A DNA stretch of 5,075 nucleotides from Chitinophagaceae bacterium. Its GTDB lineage: Bacteria; Bacteroidota; Bacteroidia; Chitinophagales; Chitinophagaceae. The notes below the pieces were generated by a model. The model saw only the letters and a program-made list of their open reading frames with translations. It was not told the DNA's origin and did no database searches. This document shows positions 1 to 5,075 of the stretch, one piece after another. Made by a program: the position numbers and the translations under genes. Position 1 is the first letter of the stretch; each line of letters starts with the position of its first letter. Location: contig CANIMM010000235.1 of assembly GCA_947468255.1 (NCBI GenBank), forward strand, positions 1 to 5,075, written 5' to 3'.

Positions 1-2
1 TA

Positions 3-35
3 AAGAATTTCAATAATACGATGATTAGCTTATGA
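3..35 (+). CDS. Possible C-terminal tail of an upstream gene (partial)
   Basis: The frame running from position 3 to the TGA at 33-35 is open to the left edge and would encode the last ten residues KNFNNTMISL of an unseen gene. If real, its TGA overlaps the ATG of the lactonase gene in an ATGA arrangement, which is typical of translationally coupled operon genes. The other two frames stop at 1-3 followed by 22-24, and at 14-16, so the upstream gene could instead end at TAA 14-16 or before the window. Ten residues are too few to name a product. What is seen is only an open frame and an overlap; that it is a gene is inference. Confidence 0.3.
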   Translation, partial: KNFNNTMISL

Positions 36-901
36 ATGATAGCAGCACTTCTTTCCAACCTTCGCAAATTTCACAGCGAATTGATGCGCACCAACATTTC
101 TGGAAATTTGATCCGGTTCGTGATAGTTGGATTAATAGCGAGATGTCGGTTATTCAACGAGATTTTTTGCCCCAGGATCTTCAGCCTTTATTGAAAGCGA
201 ACAAAGTGGATGGATCTATAGTCGTTCAATGTGATCAAAGTGAAAGTGAAAACGAATTCCAACTGAACCATGCAGCTCATTTTGATTTCATCAAAGGGGT
301 AGTAGGCTGGGTTGATCTGCAATCCGCCGCAGTGGAAGATCGACTGGCATTCTATCATTCTTTTAATAAGATGAAAGGGTTTCGTCATATTTTGCAAGGA
401 GAACCCGATAGGGCGATGATGCTCCGGCCTGCATTTAAAAATGGAATCAGTAAATTACAAAAGTTTGGTTTCACTTACGATATCCTGATTTTTCCGGATC
501 AACTTGATTATGCGAGGGAACTTGTTGCTGCTTTCCCTTACCAAAAATTTGTGATCGATCATATTGCTAAACCTACTATCAAAGCTAAAAGCATAGTAGA
601 ATGGAAAAAGGGAATCGAAGCCTTGGCTGAATACCCCAACTTGTACTGCAAAATATCGGGGATGGTTACAGAAGCAGATTGGAAAAATAGGGGAAAGGAA
701 GATTGTAATCCCTATATGGATGTAGTGGTGGAATCATTTGGTACCAACCGGATTATGTTTGGTTCTGACTGGCCAGTTTGTTTGGTGGCGGCTAGCTATC
801 AACAAACCATGGAAATAGTAATGAATTATTTTTCTTCTTTTACAGCATCCGAGCAACAGCATTTTTTCGGATTGAATGCTATTGAATTTTATAATCTTTA
901 A
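32..901 (+). CDS. Amidohydrolase-superfamily sugar lactonase (COG3618, L-fuconolactonase/L-rhamnonolactonase-like)
   Basis: This 289-residue cytoplasmic protein has no signal peptide or membrane segment and shows the Amidohydrolase_2 (PF04909) pattern of COG3618. It has an N-terminal D18-A-H20-Q-H22-F-W metal-site motif at the end of beta-strand 1. The segment GFRHILQGEPD follows at about 116-126, then VIDHIAKP with H177, then KISGM at 207-211. The terminal GSDWPV at 244-249 contains the expected catalytic/metal Asp D246. Known members hydrolyse L-fucono-, L-rhamnono-, galactaro- or glucaro-lactones, or pyrone dicarboxylate; the sequence alone does not settle the substrate. In a uronate locus an aldono- or aldaro-lactone is the best guess. 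The ATG at 32 is the first possible start because an in-frame TAG lies at 26-28. It gives about 15 residues before the usual RIDAHQHFW beginning, with no later ATG/GTG/TTG before that motif. No Shine-Dalgarno is visible. The next gene starts 24 nt after the stop, suggesting one operon. Confidence 0.9.
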   Translation: MNDSSTSFQPSQISQRIDAHQHFWKFDPVRDSWINSEMSVIQRDFLPQDLQPLLKANKVDGSIVVQCDQSESENEFQLNHAAHFDFIKGVVGWVDLQSAAVEDRLAFYHSFNKMKGFRHILQGEPDRAMMLRPAFKNGISKLQKFGFTYDILIFPDQLDYARELVAAFPYQKFVIDHIAKPTIKAKSIVEWKKGIEALAEYPNLYCKISGMVTEADWKNRGKEDCNPYMDVVVESFGTNRIMFGSDWPVCLVAASYQQTMEIVMNYFSSFTASEQQHFFGLNAIEFYNL

Positions 902-925
902 TTGTAAACACTTAATATTAACACG

Positions 926-1606
926 ATGAAACATTTATTTAAAATCACATTATTTCTTTCAATTATTTTGGTGTCTTTCACCCAACCTACCAGAAAGGTG
1001 AAAATACTTTTCTTTGGTGATTCTATTACCCAAGCGGGGGTGTCGCCCAATGGATATATCGTAAAAATGGATAGTATTATCAAGCAGTCCCATTTATCAG
1101 ATTCAATCGAATTGGTTGGTGCTGGCATTGGTGGTAATAAAGTGTATGATCTCTACCTGAGAATGGAAGATGATGTAATGAAGCAGCATCCAGATGTAGT
1201 GATGATTTATGTCGGCATTAATGATGTGTGGCATAAGGCTAGCTCTGGAACTGGAACAGATGCAGATAAATTTGAAAAATTTTACCGTGCTATCATAAAA
1301 AAATTGCAGGAAAAGAATATCAAAGTAATCGTTTGTACGCCATCTGTAATTGGCGAGCGCAACGATAATTCTAATCAACAAGATGGCGACCTCAACAACT
1401 ATAGTAATATCATACGTAGTATTGCTAAAGACATGTCATTGCCTGTATGCGATCTTCGTAAAGCTTTTGCAGATTATTTAAAAATTAATAACCCTTCTAA
1501 TTTGGAAAAGGGAATTCTTACTTCCGATAGGGTTCATCTCAACACCAAGGGTAATTTATTTGTAGCAGGCGAAATGTGGAAAGTATTACAAAACAATATT
1601 CACTAG
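926..1606 (+). CDS. Exported SGNH/GDSL-family hydrolase (esterase/acetylesterase-like)
   Basis: This 226-residue protein belongs to the SGNH (GDSL, PF13472-like) hydrolases. Residues 1-19 form a signal peptide: a basic MKHLFK start, a hydrophobic core from about 7 to 17, and a plausible signal peptidase I site after SFT. There is no lipobox Cys, so a soluble periplasmic or secreted enzyme, or a signal-anchored one, is expected. Block I is FFGDSIT at 29-35 with nucleophile S33. Block II is GIGGN at 67-71 with G70 for the oxyanion hole. Block III is GIND at 97-100 with N99. Block V is DRVH at 201-204, giving the D201/H204 pair. All four catalytic blocks are intact and the length is normal for a single-domain SGNH esterase. 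The family cleaves acyl esters. Removal of acetyl groups from pectin or xylan oligosaccharides would fit the neighbouring uronate genes, but this is inference. It follows the lactonase by 24 nt, so co-transcription is likely. Confidence 0.92.
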   Translation: MKHLFKITLFLSIILVSFTQPTRKVKILFFGDSITQAGVSPNGYIVKMDSIIKQSHLSDSIELVGAGIGGNKVYDLYLRMEDDVMKQHPDVVMIYVGINDVWHKASSGTGTDADKFEKFYRAIIKKLQEKNIKVIVCTPSVIGERNDNSNQQDGDLNNYSNIIRSIAKDMSLPVCDLRKAFADYLKINNPSNLEKGILTSDRVHLNTKGNLFVAGEMWKVLQNNIH

Positions 1607-1608
1607 TC

Positions 1609-1625
1609 ATCGGTTATTGATTTTT
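1609..1625 (+). terminator. Weak terminator-like hairpin after the SGNH gene
   Basis: Three nucleotides after the SGNH gene stop, ATCG (1609-1612) can pair with TGAT (1618-1621), with one G-T wobble, across a 5-nt loop. The right arm runs straight into a T5 run at 1621-1625. The shape resembles an intrinsic terminator, but four pairs including a wobble are very weak, so read-through into uxaB is likely. It is recorded because it lies exactly where the first two-gene unit would end. Confidence 0.2.
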
Positions 1626-1631
1626 CATAAT

Positions 1632-1685
1632 GGTTGCCTGTAAGTTTGTCCGCAAGGGCATTGCTATGCAAGTAACCTAAACTTA
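1632..1685 (+). other. Potential structured leader RNA or operator upstream of uxaB, with competing hairpins
   Basis: Several complementary segments are packed into 54 nt. TAAGTTT (1641-1647) is a perfect complement of AAACTTA (1679-1685). Inside it, TGTCC (1647-1651) and GGGCA (1656-1660) form a 5-bp stem with one T-G wobble, closed by GCAA, a GNRA-type tetraloop. GCAT/ATGC (1658-1661/1666-1669) and TTGC/GCAA (1661-1664/1668-1671) form an alternative that shares bases with the tetraloop stem. GGTT (1632-1635) also complements AACC (1674-1677). If the promoter proposed at 1661-1693 is right, this block would be upstream DNA and TTGCTATGCAA could instead be an operator. If transcription comes from further upstream, it could fold as RNA. 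It matches no riboswitch class I recognise. Confidence 0.3.
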
Positions 1686-1693
1686 TATATTTA
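1661..1693 (+). promoter_or_regulatory. Candidate Bacteroidota-type promoter for uxaB
   Basis: TATATTTA at 1686-1693 matches five of the six fixed positions of the Bacteroidota -7 consensus TAnnTTTG. A TTG at 1661-1663 lies 22 nt upstream as a possible -33 element, which is at the long end of reported spacing. The box sits about 40 nt before the uxaB ATG, leaving an A-rich leader. A similar TATATT(T/C)ACA arrangement lies before uxaC, which supports function. AT-rich spacers make chance matches common. Confidence 0.4.
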
Positions 1694-1703
1694 CATTCAG
1701 CGA

Positions 1704-1716
1704 ACTCAGAAAATAA
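1704..1716 (+). repeat. Leader motif copy 1 (ACTCnGAAAATAA) before uxaB
   Basis: ACTCAGAAAATAA lies 16 nt before the uxaB start codon and matches 12 of 13 bases of ACTCCGAAAATAA, which lies 12 nt before the uxaC start codon. Both follow a TATATT(T/C)ACA box by similar distances. This could be a shared transcription-start or ribosome-loading region in leaders without a Shine-Dalgarno, or chance in A-rich DNA. Confidence 0.4.
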
Positions 1717-1732
1717 TTAAATAAAAAATTGC

Positions 1733-3232
1733 ATGTTACTCTCTAAAAATAACGTTATAAATATTGACCCTGGAAATCTGTCTATTTTTGATGAAAGCTT
1801 GTTTGCATTGCCAGAAAAAGTTTTACAATTTGGCACCGGCGTTTTACTTCGTGGATTACCTGATTATTTTATTGATAAAGCAAATAGAAAGGGGGTATTT
1901 AATGGAAGAGTAGTGGTGGTAAAGTCAACAGATGGTGGCGATGCGGTTGCCTTTGATAACCAGGATGGATTGTACACGTTGTGTATGCGCGGGTTGGTAA
2001 ATGGACAATCCGTAGAAGAAAATGTAATATCGTCTTCTATAAGTCGCGTATTAACTGCGGCCACCCAATGGGAGGAAGTGATTCGATGTGCTCATAATCC
2101 TGCTTTGTGTATTATTATATCCAATACTACCGAGGTGGGGATAGAGCTGGTGAACGAAGATATCTTTAATCAACCACCTGTTTCTTACCCTGCCAAATTA
2201 TTAGCATTTTTACATGAGCGCTACAAGGCTTTTGATGGGAGTTCAACCGCTGGTATGGTGATTGTTCCAACAGAGTTAATTTCTGATAACGGTAAAAAAT
2301 TAAAAGCGATTGTATTTGAATTGGCTCAGCTAAATGGCTTAGAAGAAAAATTCATAGACTGGCTTGAGCAAAACAATCATTTTTGCAATTCATTGGTAGA
2401 TAGAATTGTTCCAGGAAAACCTGCAGCTGATAAAAAAAAGTTATTGGAAGCTCAATTGGGCTACCAAGACGACTTAATTACCATGAGTGAGGTGTACAGT
2501 CTATGGGCCATTGAGGGAAATCAGCATGTTAAAGATGTTTTGTCTTTTGCCTCGGTAGATAGTGGCATTGTCATTACCGATAATATTACCCATTTTAAGG
2601 AACTTAAATTAAGGTTGCTAAATGGAACGCATACACTCAGTTGTGGGGTGGCATTTTTAGCAGGCTTTACTACTGTAAAGCAAGCCATGGGTGACGAGCT
2701 GCTGGGCGGTTTTATTAAGCACCTTATGCTCGACGAAATTGCTCGTGCAATCCCTTATCCTATTGCCGAAAAAGACTCGGCTGAATTTTCCGCAAAAGTG
2801 ATTGACCGTTTTAGTAATCCAAGTATCGAGCACCAGTGGATCAGCATTACCCTCAATTACACTTCCAAATTAAAGATGAGGGTGGTACAGGTTTTACAAT
2901 GCTACAATGAAAAATACGCCGCTGTTCCGCAAAAAATTTCCATCGGATTTGCTGCCTGGTTATTATTTATGAAAGCGGTTAAAAAAGAAGGCAATGGTTA
3001 TTGGGGAGAGTTGAATGGACAACCTTATCCTATCAAAGATGATATGGCGGGTTATTTTTTCAATCATTGGCAAAATTTGTCGCCTGAAAATTTGGTAAAA
3101 ACAGTGCTAAGTGATGTCGCTTTGTGGGAGGTTGATCTTACAAATATTCCAGGATTTTCAGCTAGCGTTACCGCTAATTTAGTTCAAATAATGCAGGAGG
3201 GAATATTGTCGGTGATTCAAAAAACTAAGTAA
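1733..3232 (+). CDS. uxaB: Tagaturonate reductase (altronate oxidoreductase)
   Basis: This cytoplasmic enzyme of 499 residues reduces D-tagaturonate to D-altronate with NADH, the second step of galacturonate catabolism. It belongs to the polyol-specific long-chain dehydrogenase (mannitol dehydrogenase) family. The N-terminal Rossmann domain (about 28-250) opens with LQFGTGVLLRG at 31-41 and carries NTTEVGI at 131-137 and the family signature CNSLVDRIVPG at 218-228. The C-terminal catalytic domain contains K292-L-R-L-L-N297-G-T-H300, the Lys/Asn/His set of this family. The length is close to the E. coli enzyme (483 residues) and nothing is truncated. The QFGTGVLLRGLPDYF wording and the CNSLVDRIVPG motif fit UxaB of Bacteroidota better than fructuronate reductase UxuB or mannitol dehydrogenase, though activity on related ketoses cannot be excluded. 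The ATG at 1733 follows an A-rich leader without Shine-Dalgarno. uxaC follows 216 nt downstream and makes its substrate. Confidence 0.94.
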   Translation: MLLSKNNVINIDPGNLSIFDESLFALPEKVLQFGTGVLLRGLPDYFIDKANRKGVFNGRVVVVKSTDGGDAVAFDNQDGLYTLCMRGLVNGQSVEENVISSSISRVLTAATQWEEVIRCAHNPALCIIISNTTEVGIELVNEDIFNQPPVSYPAKLLAFLHERYKAFDGSSTAGMVIVPTELISDNGKKLKAIVFELAQLNGLEEKFIDWLEQNNHFCNSLVDRIVPGKPAADKKKLLEAQLGYQDDLITMSEVYSLWAIEGNQHVKDVLSFASVDSGIVITDNITHFKELKLRLLNGTHTLSCGVAFLAGFTTVKQAMGDELLGGFIKHLMLDEIARAIPYPIAEKDSAEFSAKVIDRFSNPSIEHQWISITLNYTSKLKMRVVQVLQCYNEKYAAVPQKISIGFAAWLLFMKAVKKEGNGYWGELNGQPYPIKDDMAGYFFNHWQNLSPENLVKTVLSDVALWEVDLTNIPGFSASVTANLVQIMQEGILSVIQKTK

Positions 3233-3448
3233 ATAGTGTATTCATATTATTTAGATATTCAGTTATAAGCATTTATAGATGCTGCAAAATGTCGGCGGTA
3301 TTGATCAGCAGATAAAAGGTATTGGCTTTGTTTATAAAAAATAAATGAGCCCATTGTGTAAAATGATTGTTGTAGTGGATTAGGGCTATATGCCAATGTA
3401 ATAATATATTCACAAATTAAGGTACTCCGAAAATAAAGTAGAAATAGT
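3233..3448 (+). promoter_or_regulatory. uxaB-uxaC intergenic region with candidate uxaC promoter
   Basis: This 216-nt AT-rich spacer has no convincing terminator after uxaB. Two promoter possibilities are visible. The first is TATATTCA at 3405-3412, which aligns with the uxaB box and is followed by the shared ACTCCGAAAATAA motif at 3424-3436, but it has no well-placed TTG upstream. The second is TTG at 3301-3303, then 19 nt, then TGGCTTTG at 3323-3330, five of six fixed positions of TAnnTTTG with good spacing. An imperfect dyad, ATTAGGGC (3379-3386) against GCCAAT (3392-3397), sits just upstream of the first box and could bind a regulator. The size of the gap suggests uxaC can be transcribed independently of uxaB. 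No strong Shine-Dalgarno precedes the uxaC ATG. Confidence 0.4.
3424..3436 (+). repeat. Leader motif copy 2 (ACTCnGAAAATAA) before uxaC
   Basis: ACTCCGAAAATAA differs at one position from the copy at 1704-1716 before uxaB and lies 12 nt before the uxaC ATG. The TATATTCACA box begins 19 nt before it, against 18 nt in the uxaB leader. This parallel spacing is the main reason to take it seriously. Confidence 0.4.
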
Positions 3449-4849
3449 ATGAAAAGTTTTTTAGATGAAGATTTCTTGTTGCAAACCGATACTGCAAGGC
3501 AATTGTATCATGGGTTTGCAAAGGAGATGCCCATTATTGATTATCATAATCATCTGTTGCCTGAACAGATTGCCAATGATATTAATTTCGAAAACCTTAC
3601 CCAAATTTGGCTGTACGGCGATCATTATAAATGGAGGGCCATGCGAGGCAATGGGGTGAATGAAAAATATTGTACAGGGGCTGCCACGGATTATGAAAAA
3701 TTTGAGCAGTGGGCTGCTACAGTGCCTTATACGTTGCGAAACCCATTGTATCATTGGACACATCTTGAACTGCAACGCTATTTTGATATAGATAAAATTC
3801 TTTCGCCTGATACTGCTAAAGAAATTTATGATCTCTGTTCCGCAAAATTGAAAACACCGGAGTATTCGGTCAAAAATTTACTGCGAAAAATGAACGTGAA
3901 AGTGCTTTGTACTACAGATGATCCCACCGATTCATTGGTCCATCACCAAAAAATAAAGGCAGATGGATTTGAAATTAAAGTATTGCCTACCTTTCGTCCG
4001 GATAAGGCTATGAACGTAGATGATGTTGACAGTTTCAATGCCTATGTAAATAAATTGCAAGCAGTTTCAAATATTTTGATTGCCAACTGGGATGATTATC
4101 TGCAAGCATTAAAGAGTAGGCATGATTTTTTTGCAGAAAACGGGTGTTGTGTAAGCGACCATGGGCTGGAACAGTTATATGCAGTGGATTACCAGGAATC
4201 AGAAATTAAAAATATTTTTCGAAAATTGACAGCCGGAGAATCCATTTCGCAGCCGGAAAATATCAAATTCAAATCTGCCATGTTGGTTAAGTTTGCCGAA
4301 TGGGATCATGAAAAAAATTGGGTACAACAGTATCATTTGGGAGCACTCAGAAATAACAATGCCAGGATGTTGAAAACCTTGGGCCCAGATACCGGGTGGG
4401 ATTCTATCGGTGATTTTTCACAAGGAAAACAGTTGTCTAAATTCTTAGACCGCTTAGATACCACCAATCAATTGGCTAAAACAATTTTGTACAATCTTAA
4501 TCCAGCTGACAATGAATTGATGGCGGCCATGATTGGTAATTTTAACGATGGAACGGTTGCCGGTAAAGTTCAATTTGGCTCTTCTTGGTGGTTTTTGGAC
4601 CAGAAGGATGGGATGATCCAGCAGATCAATGCCTTAAGTAATATGGGTTTGCTGACTAGGTTTGTTGGAATGCTTACGGATAGTCGCAGTTTCATGAGTT
4701 ACCCAAGGCATGAATATTTCAGGAGAATTCTTTGTAATATTTTTGGAGAAGAAATCGAAAACGGTGAACTGCCCAATGATATGGCTTGGACAGGAAAACT
4801 GATTCAGAATATTTGTTATAATAATGCGAAAGAATATTTCGGATGGTAA
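3449..4849 (+). CDS. uxaC: Glucuronate/galacturonate isomerase (uronate isomerase)
   Basis: This 466-residue cytoplasmic enzyme is almost the same length as E. coli UxaC (470). It interconverts D-galacturonate and D-tagaturonate, and D-glucuronate and D-fructuronate, as the first step of hexuronate catabolism. It is an amidohydrolase-superfamily TIM barrel (PF02614). Visible family hallmarks, in order, are PIIDYHNHLLP at 28-38 with H33 and H35, HYKWRAMRGNGV at 59-70, CTTDDPTDSL at 154-163, and LPTFRPDK at 179-186. They continue with QYHLGALRNNN at 294-304, LGPDTGWDSIGD at 311-322, MLTDSRSF at 408-415 and SYPRHEYFRRI at 417-427. The substrate-binding and catalytic regions all look intact. The ATG at 3449 gives the usual MKSFLDEDFLL start. 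It lies 216 nt downstream of uxaB, whose product consumes its galacturonate-derived ketouronate, and a strong hairpin follows its stop. A fructuronate reductase (UxuB) and altronate dehydratase (UxaA) are not seen here. Confidence 0.97.
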   Translation: MKSFLDEDFLLQTDTARQLYHGFAKEMPIIDYHNHLLPEQIANDINFENLTQIWLYGDHYKWRAMRGNGVNEKYCTGAATDYEKFEQWAATVPYTLRNPLYHWTHLELQRYFDIDKILSPDTAKEIYDLCSAKLKTPEYSVKNLLRKMNVKVLCTTDDPTDSLVHHQKIKADGFEIKVLPTFRPDKAMNVDDVDSFNAYVNKLQAVSNILIANWDDYLQALKSRHDFFAENGCCVSDHGLEQLYAVDYQESEIKNIFRKLTAGESISQPENIKFKSAMLVKFAEWDHEKNWVQQYHLGALRNNNARMLKTLGPDTGWDSIGDFSQGKQLSKFLDRLDTTNQLAKTILYNLNPADNELMAAMIGNFNDGTVAGKVQFGSSWWFLDQKDGMIQQINALSNMGLLTRFVGMLTDSRSFMSYPRHEYFRRILCNIFGEEIENGELPNDMAWTGKLIQNICYNNAKEYFGW

Positions 4850-4866
4850 TTCATTTTTGAGTAAAT

Positions 4867-4900
4867 AAAAAATTGCAGCATTCAATGCTGCAATTTTTTT
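4867..4900. terminator. Bidirectional intrinsic terminator between convergent genes
   Basis: A perfect 15-bp inverted repeat has arms at 4867-4881 and 4885-4899, with a 3-nt TCA loop (a 5-nt loop if the closing pair stays open). The core is TTGCAGCAT. The outer A6 and T7 runs give a U-tract on either strand. The hairpin begins 18 nt after the uxaC stop and ends 25 nt before the stop of the opposing YhcH-family gene. It would therefore serve both transcripts. Confidence 0.93.
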
Positions 4901-4924
4901 ATCTAATAAATTAATTGAATTCAG

Positions 4925-5075
4925 TTATCCGATACGTACTTTGATTACCAATTTTCTGATGGAATTGTCATTCACTGCGATCATGGGTGCATGAACATCT
5001 TCAGGGAAAAGAATGGCGAATTGTCCATTAGTCAATTGAAAAAACATGTCTGGGGCATCCTCATAAAAACTGACA
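4925..5075 (-). CDS. YhcH/YjgK/YiaL-family protein, C-terminal part (partial at window edge)
   Basis: The minus-strand frame is open from the right edge to TAA at 4925-4927 and gives 49 complete C-terminal residues. It reads VSFYEDAPDMFF..., then GQFAILFPEDVHAP at visible residues 17-30, and ends KLVIKVRIG. This is the typical end of the YhcH/YjgK/YiaL (DUF386) beta-barrel family, whose members run to about 150 residues. The His in PEDVHAP is in the conserved metal-site region, and the hydrophobic xFAILFP strand and terminal KxVxKVxx strand fit. E. coli members include YhcH/NanQ, linked to sialic acid anomerisation, and YiaL, TabA and EbgC, all linked to sugar metabolism or biofilm. Here a role in handling an anomer of a uronate or related sugar is plausible but inferred from position. 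It is convergent with uxaC across a shared terminator, so it is not in the uxaC transcript. The N-terminal two thirds and start lie outside the window. Confidence 0.85.
   Translation of the reverse strand, partial: VSFYEDAPDMFFQLTNGQFAILFPEDVHAPMIAVNDNSIRKLVIKVRIG

Noticed and set aside
1103..1381. A 92-codon antisense frame inside the SGNH hydrolase gene
   Set aside because: It is fully contained in a gene with an intact catalytic set, with a low-complexity hydrophobic translation and no independent start context.
3280..3310. TGCTG (3280-3284) against CAGCA (3306-3310) as a terminator or hairpin after uxaB
   Set aside because: It is only 5 bp across a 21-nt loop with no T-run, so it is unlikely to fold stably or terminate transcription.
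3279..3344. A 21-codon ATG-to-TAA reading frame in the uxaB-uxaC spacer (MLQNVGGIDQQIKG...YKK)
   Set aside because: There is no Shine-Dalgarno, no recognisable motif and no comparison data. A frame this short is expected by chance in 216 nt. Conservation in relatives would be needed to revive it.
3321..3397. ATTGGC (3321-3326) and GCCAAT (3392-3397) as a long-range inverted repeat
   Set aside because: A 6-bp match separated by 65 nt is expected by chance in this spacer.
3461..3775. A 104-codon antisense reading frame within uxaC
   Set aside because: It lies wholly inside strongly supported coding sequence on the other strand, and its Cys/Ile/Met-rich translation has no family features. It is a shadow of uxaC codon usage.
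4634..4885. An antisense frame running from the terminator hairpin into the 3' end of uxaC
   Set aside because: Its start lies in the terminator and its body mirrors conserved uxaC codons. There is no motif supporting a protein.
1..5075. Mobile element, CRISPR array, tRNA/rRNA or defence system
   Set aside because: I see no terminal inverted repeats, transposase or integrase motifs, regularly spaced repeats, tRNA cloverleaf or nuclease/effector genes. All long coding frames are explained by metabolic enzymes.

Overview
The window is a low-GC stretch carrying part of a sugar-acid (hexuronate) catabolic locus. It most likely comes from a Bacteroidota bacterium, perhaps a Chitinophagaceae or Sphingobacteriia-type soil or plant-associated organism. 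The grounds are AT-rich spacers, start codons without clear Shine-Dalgarno sequences, possible TAnnTTTG-like promoter boxes, and UxaB/UxaC proteins that read like the Bacteroidota forms. The genus cannot be fixed from this sequence.

Layout: four complete genes lie on the + strand and a fifth, cut by the right edge, lies on the - strand. At 32-901 is a COG3618 amidohydrolase-superfamily sugar lactonase. Its ATG may overlap the stop of a gene entering from the left. After only 24 nt comes an exported SGNH/GDSL esterase (926-1606). A 126-nt spacer with potential RNA structure and a possible promoter precedes tagaturonate reductase uxaB (1733-3232). A 216-nt spacer precedes glucuronate/galacturonate isomerase uxaC (3449-4849). 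A strong, perfectly symmetric hairpin with A- and T-runs (4867-4900) separates uxaC from the convergent 3' end of a YhcH/YjgK/YiaL-family gene (4925-5075, partial).

How they work together: UxaC isomerises D-galacturonate to D-tagaturonate (and D-glucuronate to D-fructuronate), and UxaB reduces tagaturonate to D-altronate with NADH. The next steps, altronate dehydratase and KDG kinase/aldolase, are not in the window and probably lie nearby. The SGNH esterase could strip acetyl or other acyl groups from pectin- or xylan-derived oligosaccharides outside the cytoplasm. The lactonase could open an aldono- or aldaro-lactone made by a parallel oxidative route for a co-occurring sugar (fucose, rhamnose or uronate). 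The YhcH-family protein may handle anomers of a sugar intermediate. These last three roles are inferred from context.

Nothing in the window looks like a novel defence or mobile system. The points most worth a second look are the similar leaders of uxaB and uxaC (possible shared promoter/operator), competing RNA hairpins before uxaB, a 16-nt identity between the uxaB start region and the terminal hairpin, and the combination of a sugar lactonase with the isomerase-type uronate pathway.
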